Below are positions 1 through 6,567 of a stretch of DNA of 6,967 bases, one piece after another; within the stretch, counting starts at the first letter, position 1, and each line of letters begins with the position of its first letter. The position numbers and the translations under genes were made by a program. A model generated the notes under the pieces. The model saw nothing but the letters and a program-made list of their open reading frames with translations, ran no database searches and was not told the origin of the DNA. Source of the stretch: CAZKCK01 sp964552325 (GTDB lineage: Bacteria > Bacteroidota > Bacteroidia > Bacteroidales > TTA-H9); assembly GCA_964552325.1 (NCBI GenBank), contig CAZKHA010000176.1:1-6967 (forward strand). Reading direction: 5' to 3'.

Positions 1-1483
1 TCAAAATGGAGTTGGCATCAGCAAGTTTGTATCCTATCTCTATGCTTCCGGATGGTGTAAACTTTACGGCATTCCCAATTAAATTATTCAATATTTGTGC
101 TAAACGGTTAGGGTCAGAATGGCAGATAGAAGCTTCGTTGCTTAGTTGAAGTTTCAATTTCAAATCAAGCTTTTTGCGGCCCACATCATGGTGTTTCTTA
201 AAGAACAGAAATACATCTGAAAATACCTGGTTAAGGTCACATCTTCGTTTTTCAATGGTCATTAAACCGGCTTCTATCTTCGAAATATCGATAATATCGT
301 TAATTACACTTAAGAGATGTCGACCACTTTTGGTTATGATGTCTAAATACTCTCTTCGAGATTCCGGAGTAATTTCATCATCTTTTAACAATTCGGCAAA
401 ACCAAGTATTCCATTCATTGGAGTACGTATTTCGTGGCTCATATTGGCTAAAAAAGCCGATTTTAATTGGTCGGATTCCTCGGCTTTTATTTTTGCGGCT
501 GTAAGCTCTTTCTTTTGATTAACAAAGGATTGAAATAGAATCCCAATTTCACGGAACTCGGTATGCAGCTTTTTCAGGTGCTCAATTTGCGTTTCATCCT
601 CGTCTTGCAGTATCCTCCTAACAGCCTTTAAGGGTTTGCCAACCCAAATGCGTGAGGCTTGATAAAACACTAGAATAAAGAAAATTGCCGTTAGCACAAA
701 CAACAACATGCTAAGCAATGATTGATTTCGAAACTCTTCAATCCATTCAACGTTTTTGGTCATGCAGAGGCTATTAATTGGAGAGCCTTGATAATCTTTT
801 AATTGTAATGTTGAATGAATGGTCTTATTTTCATCATGTTTTATTACTGTATTGCTTGAAACAAGCGCAGCTTTGGCATTTGTCATGCGTTCCAATTGCC
901 CTAGGAAATCATTACACCATAGTTTGGCAATAAACATATAACCCTGTGGTGGTTTTTTTCGGTTAGGGTCATCAGAACCATGCACTGTGGCACCACTTAC
1001 CTGCATAAGGCCATCAGGGGTTTCGATAAAATAGTTACAGAAACGTTTTTTATACAAATCCGGAAAAACATCGGGGGGAATTAGTTTGGCATTCCTTGAT
1101 TTTACCTGATCGCTAAAATCGAGGCCCACAACTGCCTCGTTGAGGTTGTAAATACCCACAAAGTCAATCTTAAAAGATTCTATTAATGTAAAAACATTAT
1201 CATCAAACCATTTAGCATCAGCACCTTGAATTCGAGGGATCATTTCGTCCCAATAGGTATAATCAAAAACCACTTGGTCAAGGGCTTCATTCTTGCTTTG
1301 TATGGCGGCGGTGGCGCTTTCTTGAAATTGCTGCTCGTAAGTTGACCTAACCAACTTCATTTGCTTGGTATTGATTAAATATACCGCATAAAACACGATG
1401 AATGATAGGATAGAAGCTACCGTTAGTACGAATAGAATCCGTTCATTTGTGTTAAGTTTCCTGATGTGTTTGGATATAAACAT
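1..1483 (-). CDS. CHASE4-type membrane sensor histidine kinase, C-terminus cut off by the window edge
   Basis: This is a sensor kinase of a two-component system, expected in the inner membrane; 494 residues are present and no in-frame stop was found. Reading from the ATG at 1483, a first membrane segment lies at about residues 16-37. An extracytoplasmic domain at about 40-250 has the CHASE4-like pattern DYTYWDEM (74-81), WFDDN and then a 'DFVGIYNL' strand. A second membrane segment is at about 255-275 and a HAMP-like linker at 276-323. A HisKA domain follows with the H-box FLANMSHEIRTPMNG, phospho-acceptor His350. The ATPase N-box NNLIGNAVKFTPSG (Asn471 central) is present, but the G boxes lie beyond the window, so catalytic completeness and any fused receiver domain cannot be judged. 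The start lies three bases after the stop of the outer-membrane protein gene, so the two are almost surely co-transcribed. The kinase call is very firm; the CHASE4 call is good; the ligand is unknown. Confidence 0.93.
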   Translation of the reverse strand, partial: MFISKHIRKLNTNERILFVLTVASILSFIVFYAVYLINTKQMKLVRSTYEQQFQESATAAIQSKNEALDQVVFDYTYWDEMIPRIQGADAKWFDDNVFTLIESFKIDFVGIYNLNEAVVGLDFSDQVKSRNAKLIPPDVFPDLYKKRFCNYFIETPDGLMQVSGATVHGSDDPNRKKPPQGYMFIAKLWCNDFLGQLERMTNAKAALVSSNTVIKHDENKTIHSTLQLKDYQGSPINSLCMTKNVEWIEEFRNQSLLSMLLFVLTAIFFILVFYQASRIWVGKPLKAVRRILQDEDETQIEHLKKLHTEFREIGILFQSFVNQKKELTAAKIKAEESDQLKSAFLANMSHEIRTPMNGILGFAELLKDDEITPESRREYLDIITKSGRHLLSVINDIIDISKIEAGLMTIEKRRCDLNQVFSDVFLFFKKHHDVGRKKLDLKLKLQLSNEASICHSDPNRLAQILNNLIGNAVKFTPSGSIEIGYKLADANSIL

Positions 1484-1486
1484 GGC

Positions 1487-2209
1487 TTATAAGCTTATTC
1501 CTGCTACAATAAATAAATCGTTCGTATAGGGGTTGTTTATGAGGGATACTTGTACGGGTAAACTAAAACTGTCAGTAACCTTAACGCTTTTGGTAAATTT
1601 AAGGCTCACATTTACAAAGGCAGCTTTATCAGCATAATAGCCCTTGTGCGGGGTAAAGCCACAAAAGGCTTCGAGGCTGCTGGTTTCGGTTACTTGCAAA
1701 GGATACGAAAGCTCAAGATAAAAACTCTTATCGGGTGCCGCACCATAAAAAAACCAAGATGCCAAAAATTTCATTGGAAAACGTTCTCCACCATTCAACA
1801 GAAGCTGTCCTTCGAGCATATGTGGTGTTTCATTTTTTCGGTAATTGAAGAAATCACCCTGCATGCCATCGTCAAAAGCATAGTAGTCCCAAAGCGCAAT
1901 GGTAAGATGTTTCCATGATTTGCTCAGGTACAGATCGGTTTCTTGAAACCCACTGCCCGTAGTTTTATAGGCGCCCCATGCTCCAAGCTTAAAGCCTTTA
2001 TAATTTGCTTCAACATAGGGTTGTAAGCTTGGAGAATCTTCAAACTCAAGACCACGCCAAACGTAACGGCTCATAAGGTCAGCACCTCCCGAAAACTCGA
2101 TTTTATTGGAAGGTTCATCCTGGGCTATAGCGTTGAATGCCAGTGAAACAAAGCATAAAATAGCAAAAAATCTCCGTTTTGCAAGTAAGGGATAGTAAAG
2201 CTTGTACAT
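1487..2209 (-). CDS. Small outer-membrane beta-barrel protein, TorF/Gcw_chp-like putative porin
   Basis: The product has 240 residues and begins with a clear signal peptide: basic KRR at 11-13, a hydrophobic core at 14-26, and an AIA site with likely cleavage after residue 29. The mature part is a run of alternating, aromatic-rich strands with no long hydrophobic helix, ending in a hydrophobic strand (FIVAGISL), as in outer-membrane barrels. The first mature strands (GGADLMSRYVWRG, then a partner strand ending in GAWGAY) resemble the Gcw_chp/TorF family of putative porins, whose 'SxYxxRG' opening is characteristic. That family match is from memory of its pattern and is moderate; the barrel call is stronger. 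No start codon other than the ATG at 2209 gives an intact signal peptide. The gene has its own candidate promoter and leads directly into the sensor kinase gene, which hints that the barrel and kinase act in one envelope-related response. Substrate unknown. Confidence 0.8.
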   Translation of the reverse strand: MYKLYYPLLAKRRFFAILCFVSLAFNAIAQDEPSNKIEFSGGADLMSRYVWRGLEFEDSPSLQPYVEANYKGFKLGAWGAYKTTGSGFQETDLYLSKSWKHLTIALWDYYAFDDGMQGDFFNYRKNETPHMLEGQLLLNGGERFPMKFLASWFFYGAAPDKSFYLELSYPLQVTETSSLEAFCGFTPHKGYYADKAAFVNVSLKFTKSVKVTDSFSLPVQVSLINNPYTNDLFIVAGISL

Positions 2210-2256
2210 ATCAGTAAATTTTGGGTTAATGGATGTGCAATTCGATCAGTTGAATG

Positions 2257-2287
2257 TAAACATAGGACTTATAAAAAACACCTTAAA
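2257..2287 (-). promoter_or_regulatory. Candidate Bacteroidota promoter of the barrel/kinase operon
   Basis: On the minus strand TTTA (2287-2284) is followed after 19 bases by TATGTTTA (2264-2257). This differs from the Bacteroidota consensus TTTG-N19-TAnnTTTG by one base in each box. Transcription would start near 2250, giving a leader of about 40 bases before the ATG at 2209. No Shine-Dalgarno sequence precedes that ATG, which is normal in this phylum. The match is imperfect, so the call is tentative. Confidence 0.4.
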
Positions 2288-2320
2288 GATAAGATAATAT
2301 TGAAGAAGTGCTACTCGTTC

Positions 2321-2350
2321 AAAAAAAAATGGCAACAAATTTGTTGCCAT
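2321..2350 (-). terminator. Intrinsic terminator of the formiminotransferase-cyclodeaminase gene
   Basis: A perfect 22-base palindrome (arm ATGGCAACAAA at 2329-2339 and its complement at 2340-2350) is followed on the minus strand by nine T residues. It begins 40 bases after the TAG stop of the ftcD gene. The stem is only moderately GC-rich but long, and the T-tract is uninterrupted. It separates this gene from the barrel/kinase operon. Confidence 0.85.
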
Positions 2351-2390
2351 CAATCATAATATAGTTGTAAAACAATTACTTACAAGAAGA

Positions 2391-4079
2391 CTATTTTATC
2401 TTACCGTTCACTATTTCCAAAATTTCTACTTCCATTTTCATGGCTTTGGCTTCAATTTCGGCTCCCTCTGCCATAATGGAGGCTACAAAATCTTTATCTT
2501 CGAGGCCCGAAGCATTGATTTTTACATTGAGGAAAGCTCCTATAACCGCAGTGCGGGCGCACAAAGCCCCTACACCAGCATCGGTTACCGAGTTGGGGTT
2601 TCCAATCTCGGCCATGGCTTTTATCACTTCAAACGAATCATAGGCACGTTGCATAGTCTTGAAGGGCACTTCGGTAGCATATCGGGTAGCATCTTGTATA
2701 GCATTTTTGCGGACCAATTTTTCTTCCTCACTGCCTTTTGGCAAACCAAAGGCATCCATAATTTTGTTGAAGGAAACGGTGTCTTCATCAACCAAGAACA
2801 GAAGCTCATCTTTAAGTTTTTGGCCTTTCTCTGCCCAAACCGAAAACTCTTCCCAACGTTCGTCCCAGCCTGGTTTATGCGACGAAAGGTTAGCTACCAT
2901 GGTTGCCAGCGAAGCACCCAAAGCACCCATATATGCACTGATTGATCCACCACCCGGGGCTGGCGATTCTGAAGCAGTTTCATCAGCAAACCCTTTACAG
3001 CTTAAGTCAATAAGGCGTTTTTTTGATTGAGATGCTGCTAATACATCTTCAATAATTTTTTCTTTGGCCACAAAAGGTTTCAAATCATCGAGTCCCATCG
3101 ATTTTATGGCAATCTTGATAAGCTCATCTTCCGATACGCCTACACTGCGCTGCTGCTTGGCCAAAAAATATTTGCCAGCCTCAAGGATAGCCTTTTTAGG
3201 GATTAGCCCCACAATCTCGGTACCTGTAATACGCAGGCCACGTTCAAGGCCTTTTTTCACAACCTCATCAAAAGCAATGTGTAAGGGGGTAACCGAAATA
3301 TTGGTGATATTCATCGAAACCTGTGCAATGCTGTATTCGTCAATAAACCAACCTATGGCTTTACATCCTTTAAGCGGGCCAGGTATCCAAACTTCATTGC
3401 CTTGTTCATCTTTCTTAATCTTTCCAGTTATAGGGTTTCCTTCACGCACGGGGCGGCCTTTTTCGCGAACATCAAAGGCTAAGGCATTGGCACGGCGGGT
3501 TGAAGTGGTATTGAGATTAAAATTAACAGCAACCAAAAAATCGCGGGCACCAACAGCTAAGGCACCCGTGTTTGGATTGAATGATGCGGGGCCAAAGTCG
3601 GGTTTCCATTCTGGTTTTGTCAATTTTTCGGGCAAACCCTCGTATTCGCCGGCTCTAACTACCGCTAAGTTCTTTCGTTTGGGTTCAAAAGCTGCACTTT
3701 CGTAGCAATACACAGGTATCTGAAGCTCCTCACCTACCCTTTTAGCAAGTTTTCGGGCATATTCCACCGTTTCTTCCATCGTAATATTAGATACAGGGAC
3801 AAAAGGACACACATCGGTTCCGCCGAAACGCGGATGCGCACCCTTATGTTTACTCATATCAATTAGTTGTGAGGCCATTTTAACAGCTCTAAAGGCAGCT
3901 TCAACCACTTCGTCAGGAGTTCCAACAAAAGTAACCACTGTACGGTTTGTGGCTTTTCCAGGGTCAACATCAAGCAGTTTTACGCCTTCCACGGTTTCAA
4001 TCTGATCGGTAATCTGTTTGATGATTCCCATATCATTCCCTTCGCTAAAATTGGGAACACATTCAATAAGTTGTTTCAT
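2391..4079 (-). CDS. ftcD: Bifunctional glutamate formimidoyltransferase / formimidoyltetrahydrofolate cyclodeaminase
   Basis: This cytoplasmic enzyme (562 residues) moves the formimino group of formiminoglutamate, a product of histidine breakdown, to tetrahydrofolate (EC 2.1.2.5). It then releases ammonia to give 5,10-methenyl-tetrahydrofolate (EC 4.3.1.4). Residues 1-330 form the transferase half: the opening ECVPNFSEG and the active-site stretch KGAHPRFGGTDVCPF, whose His82 corresponds to the catalytic His82 reported for pig FTCD. A linker leads to the cyclodeaminase half at about 353-562, with SPAPGGGSISAYMGALGASL and GNPNSVTDAGVGAL. Length agrees with the fused animal-type enzyme (about 540). 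The start at 4079 is chosen because family members begin just before the ECVPNFSEG motif; an in-frame ATG at 4118 would add 13 residues with no family counterpart. No other hut genes are in the window. The gene stands alone between its own promoter and terminator. Confidence 0.97.
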   Translation of the reverse strand: MKQLIECVPNFSEGNDMGIIKQITDQIETVEGVKLLDVDPGKATNRTVVTFVGTPDEVVEAAFRAVKMASQLIDMSKHKGAHPRFGGTDVCPFVPVSNITMEETVEYARKLAKRVGEELQIPVYCYESAAFEPKRKNLAVVRAGEYEGLPEKLTKPEWKPDFGPASFNPNTGALAVGARDFLVAVNFNLNTTSTRRANALAFDVREKGRPVREGNPITGKIKKDEQGNEVWIPGPLKGCKAIGWFIDEYSIAQVSMNITNISVTPLHIAFDEVVKKGLERGLRITGTEIVGLIPKKAILEAGKYFLAKQQRSVGVSEDELIKIAIKSMGLDDLKPFVAKEKIIEDVLAASQSKKRLIDLSCKGFADETASESPAPGGGSISAYMGALGASLATMVANLSSHKPGWDERWEEFSVWAEKGQKLKDELLFLVDEDTVSFNKIMDAFGLPKGSEEEKLVRKNAIQDATRYATEVPFKTMQRAYDSFEVIKAMAEIGNPNSVTDAGVGALCARTAVIGAFLNVKINASGLEDKDFVASIMAEGAEIEAKAMKMEVEILEIVNGKIK

Positions 4080-4153
4080 ATACGTGTGATTTTGGATATC
4101 GTATTCATTTAATATCATACTGCTTAGGTAAATGCCATCAGCAATTGATGCTG

Positions 4154-4184
4154 CAAAATTAGAAAGATTAAACGAGAAGCCAAT
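4154..4184 (-). promoter_or_regulatory. Bacteroidota-type promoter of ftcD
   Basis: On the minus strand ATTG (4184-4181), then exactly 19 bases, then TAATTTTG (4161-4154). This matches the Bacteroidota consensus TTTG-N19-TAnnTTTG at every fixed position except the first of the upstream box. Transcription would begin near 4147, leaving a leader of about 68 bases to the start at 4079, or about 29 bases to the alternative ATG at 4118. Confidence 0.72.
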
Positions 4185-4198
4185 GAAGCCCTGACCAT

Positions 4199-4222
4199 AA
4201 AAAAAGGCCGGATGACCGGCCG
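4199..4222 (-). terminator. Intrinsic terminator of the padR-pspC operon
   Basis: A six-base all-GC inverted repeat (GGCCGG, loop of four, CCGGCC at 4206-4221) is followed on the minus strand by seven T residues (4205-4199). It starts eight bases past the stop of the PspC-domain gene. Only 14 bases separate the T-tract from the upstream box of the ftcD promoter. T-rich sequence also flanks the other side (4223-4231), so it might work in both directions, though no plus-strand gene reads towards it. Confidence 0.88.
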
Positions 4223-4229
4223 TTTCTTT

Positions 4230-5783
4230 TTATTTTGGAATAGAATCGTTTACAGCTTTTTCAGGGATGTACTCCAGCCCCTCCTTGGTCATCAAAAACC
4301 AGCCCGATTCACTTTCGTGATCTTTGAAATCATTCCATGGAATGGTGTTCCAAGAATTTTCGCCTAGCCAAACTTTCATGCCCGAAGGAACCGACAAAAT
4401 ATAGTTTACTTCATGGTCGTGAAAACCATCATCAAAGTAAAGGGTGTAATACTTGTCGAAACTTAGAACCGAATCAACCAACGAATAGCTGTGTTCATAG
4501 TTTTTGGCGTATTCAAGCGCGTTGAGGTTGTTTTTGCCCGAAGCCGATGCCATCTCCACCAAGGTAAGGCTATCGCTATCCGTTGGCCTGATCGAAAGCT
4601 GGGCTTTTGCCAAAACCAAATCGGTGGATGTTAAAAAACTTTGATTGGTTCGGTTGCGCATAGCCACCAAAAAATCGTCATGTTCCTTATTAACCAAATT
4701 AATGATCAAACGCTTATTTTGAGGTATTTTATAGGTTTGCTTCTGATAAGTCATTTGGTTTTCGTGCCTCGATGCTTGTAGCTGGTAGGTGGTATAGCCG
4801 CCTAACACAAGGCCGCCCAAGATAAATAACCCAAAAACAGCCATTACCTGCCAACGCAAGGGTGGCCATGATACCAATAAGCGCAGTCCCAATGAAACAA
4901 ATAAGCCTCCTATCCCCACAAAGGCCAATGCCATAGCAAAATAATACTGCCAGCGGATGGCCAGGCTTGGCACCAACCATTGGAAATACTCAAAAAATGT
5001 AATTTCTGTCAGCATATACATATCAAAGGAATAGTGTTGCCGCACCAACGACGAAATTCCAAAACCAATCACCATTCCTAATACAATAAGAATGAGAACT
5101 AGACCCGAAGCCTTTTTTAATACCACTAAAACAAAACCCAAAAGGAGTATAAATTTTTCGAAGATTGATTTTATGATATCCTCCAGTGTTCCAAGCAGCT
5201 TATCCAACGGCTGTTGCATGGTAGATGCTTGCTGGGACGTTTGCTTCTTTTGACTGAAACCGTCAATATTTAATGGCTTACCCGACATTTCGAGACGTTG
5301 CGTACGTGTTTTTGCCAAAGGTACAATGAGCCAAAAGAACAGATACAGCAAGACCCCAGTGAGGTAAAAACAAGCCACCAAAATAAACAATGCCCTTACT
5401 AACCAACGATGCACACCTAGCCAAGCTGCAAGCCCGGAAGCAACACCACCCAAAAGCTTGTTTTCGGGATCGCGATAAAGTTTTTGCCTAATAGGCGATG
5501 GGGAAGGTTGGCCTTCGGCCATCGCATCCATTTGTTCCGGACTGCCAATTTCGGCAATTACCGCATTTACACCTTCTAGGGTTACAGCTATGGCACCATC
5601 TTCTTTGCGTTTTTGCAACAAATCGCCGATGCGCATTTCGATATCGGTCATTATTTCCTGCACGCCTTCTTCTTGCTGAAAATAATTCCTCAAATCGTCG
5701 AGGTAATTCATTAGACGGGTATAGGCGTCTTCATCGATATGGAATATCCGTCCGCCAATATTTACTGAATAATTCTTCTTCAT
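4230..5783 (-). CDS. PspC-domain multi-pass membrane protein
   Basis: The product has 517 residues. A soluble N-terminal region (1-95) opens with a short strand pattern, NIGGRIFHIDEDAYTRLMNYL, and predicted helices; it is the kind of N-terminal extension seen in Bacteroidota PspC proteins. A PspC domain follows at about 98-157 (KLYRDPENKLLGGVASGLAAWLGV, then a hydrophobic segment at about 131-155). Further membrane segments lie at about 211-245, 278-301 and 312-331. Residues 332-517 are a soluble tail of unknown fold, probably outside the cytoplasm. PspC domains take part in the phage-shock envelope stress response of other bacteria; here no pspA, pspB or pspF is present, so a direct role in that response is inference. 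The start overlaps the padR stop by ATGA and has a strong AGGAGG site, so it is translated from the padR message and is probably controlled by PadR. The tail is unidentified. Confidence 0.9.
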   Translation of the reverse strand: MKKNYSVNIGGRIFHIDEDAYTRLMNYLDDLRNYFQQEEGVQEIMTDIEMRIGDLLQKRKEDGAIAVTLEGVNAVIAEIGSPEQMDAMAEGQPSPSPIRQKLYRDPENKLLGGVASGLAAWLGVHRWLVRALFILVACFYLTGVLLYLFFWLIVPLAKTRTQRLEMSGKPLNIDGFSQKKQTSQQASTMQQPLDKLLGTLEDIIKSIFEKFILLLGFVLVVLKKASGLVLILIVLGMVIGFGISSLVRQHYSFDMYMLTEITFFEYFQWLVPSLAIRWQYYFAMALAFVGIGGLFVSLGLRLLVSWPPLRWQVMAVFGLFILGGLVLGGYTTYQLQASRHENQMTYQKQTYKIPQNKRLIINLVNKEHDDFLVAMRNRTNQSFLTSTDLVLAKAQLSIRPTDSDSLTLVEMASASGKNNLNALEYAKNYEHSYSLVDSVLSFDKYYTLYFDDGFHDHEVNYILSVPSGMKVWLGENSWNTIPWNDFKDHESESGWFLMTKEGLEYIPEKAVNDSIPK

Positions 5784-6136
5784 GATGCAACCTCCTGTTC
5801 GTTTGCTTGGTTTTTAACTAGTTGATTTACGGCCAGTATCATATCATCCCAACCCGATTTCAATTCAGTAAGAAATTGTCTGCCTTCGGGCGTTATGCGG
5901 TAGTATTTACGGGGCGGGCCGGCATTCGACTCCTCCCAGCGATAAGTTAGATAAGCGTCGTTTTTCAGACGCGTAAGAATGGGGTACAGAGTGCCTTCAA
6001 CCACAATAAGCTTCGCATGCTTTAGCTTATCAATAATATCGGATGCATAGGCTTCTTCCATCGAAATGATGGCTAACACGCACATTTCGAGTACCCCTTT
6101 GCGCATTTGCGCCACTGATGTATCGGCTTTAACCAT
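5780..6136 (-). CDS. PadR-family transcriptional repressor
   Basis: The 118-residue cytoplasmic protein is a winged-helix DNA-binding regulator of the PadR family, at the usual length for the short subfamily. Helices 1-2 run over about residues 10-40. The recognition helix contains EGTLYPILTRLKNDAYL (47-63) and the wing is GPPRKYYRITPEG (73-85), both hallmarks of the family. A C-terminal dimerisation helix follows at about 86-110. PadR proteins often lie directly upstream of the membrane or efflux gene they control and repress their own operon; here the neighbour is the PspC-domain gene, joined by a four-base overlap. Inverted repeats lie over the promoter and make autoregulation likely. The inducer cannot be read from the sequence. 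The ATG at 6136 lacks a Shine-Dalgarno sequence, normal for Bacteroidota. Confidence 0.95.
   Translation of the reverse strand: MVKADTSVAQMRKGVLEMCVLAIISMEEAYASDIIDKLKHAKLIVVEGTLYPILTRLKNDAYLTYRWEESNAGPPRKYYRITPEGRQFLTELKSGWDDMILAVNQLVKNQANEQEVAS
5791..5796 (-). promoter_or_regulatory. Strong Shine-Dalgarno site for the PspC gene inside the end of padR
   Basis: AGGAGG lies seven bases before the ATG at 5783, within the last codons of padR. It fixes the PspC start and, with the ATGA overlap, points to translational coupling or re-initiation. Such a full Shine-Dalgarno site is uncommon in Bacteroidota, and none of the other starts assigned to these minus-strand genes has one. Confidence 0.8.
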
Positions 6137-6159
6137 AGGATAAGGGTTTTACAATGTAG

Positions 6160-6172
6160 TTTGCGATGCAAA
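6160..6172. promoter_or_regulatory. Second small inverted repeat at the padR promoter
   Basis: TTTGC-GAT-GCAAA is a perfect five-base inverted repeat reaching into the TATATTTG box and over the expected start of transcription. Its left half, TTTGC, recurs 34 bases away at 6194 (TTTGCAATACA against TTTGCGATGCA), about three helical turns, so the two sites could be paired operator contacts. This is weak evidence on its own. Confidence 0.25.
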
Positions 6173-6201
6173 TATACAACAAACTTTTAGTACTTTGCAA
6201 T
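6169..6201 (-). promoter_or_regulatory. Bacteroidota-type promoter of padR-pspC
   Basis: On the minus strand ATTG (6201-6198), 21 bases, then TATATTTG (6176-6169), a full match to TAnnTTTG with an acceptable spacing. Transcription would start near 6162, giving a leader of about 26 bases before the padR ATG. Confidence 0.7.
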
Positions 6202-6214
6202 ACATACTACTAAA
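6186..6214. promoter_or_regulatory. Candidate PadR operator over the upstream promoter box
   Basis: A perfect seven-base inverted repeat (TTTAGTA at 6186-6192, TACTAAA at 6208-6214, 15 bases between) encloses the upstream promoter box at 6198-6201. A nested alternative, TAGTA/TACTA, spans 6188-6209 with 12 bases between. A dimeric winged-helix repressor bound here would block RNA polymerase. Its assignment to the adjacent PadR protein is inference from position and symmetry. Confidence 0.45.
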
Positions 6215-6472
6215 TTTTTGAAAATAATTTTCACTTCAAGTTTATATGGCTGTTAATCATTGCATTGTAGAATCATCAAATTTTGGTGGACAAAGGCCCG
6301 GTGCTAAATGACCCTGGATTTCGAGTAAACTTCTATTGTGCCACGTCTCATGACAACCAAAAGGGAACGCCCTCAGAAACTATTGGTGATTCGGAATTTC
6401 CATCAATCACTCATTCTGAATCAAAGCAGATTCAATATTCTATCAAAAGGCAACAACATAAAGGAAAGACTA

Positions 6473-6502
6473 ATTATATGGAACGAATTTGAATCTTGTC
6501 AA
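6473..6502 (-). promoter_or_regulatory. Sequence identical to the sigma-70 promoter consensus
   Basis: On the minus strand TTGACA (6502-6497) is followed after 18 bases by TATAAT (6478-6473). These are the exact proteobacterial-type boxes, but Bacteroidota primary sigma factors use a different consensus. Only very short open frames follow (12 codons or so from an ATG near 6459), so if active it would drive a small RNA or a readthrough leader towards padR. Chance in AT-rich DNA is possible. Confidence 0.25.
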
Positions 6503-6567
6503 GTTTTTATAAAAAAATGGGGAGTTACAATCCTTTACACAAGGTTTACATCAAGACGCAAGCCTTA

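Noticed and set aside
174..518. Plus-strand open frame of 114 codons
   Set aside because: It lies antisense to the H-box and ATPase region of the histidine kinase, whose motifs prove the minus strand is coding; its Ser/Phe/Ile-rich translation is typical of a shadow.
2329..2350. Perfect 22-base palindrome considered as an operator for the barrel gene
   Set aside because: The adjoining nine-T tract and its place 40 bases after the ftcD stop fit a terminator much better, and it lies upstream of the barrel promoter boxes.
3064..3705. Plus-strand open frame of 213 codons
   Set aside because: Antisense to the conserved transferase half of ftcD; no recognisable motif and a composition rich in Ser, Pro and Arg.
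6283..6492. Plus-strand open frame of 69 codons starting with TTG
   Set aside because: Rare start codon, no ribosome site and no family resemblance, although the translation is polar and not absurd.
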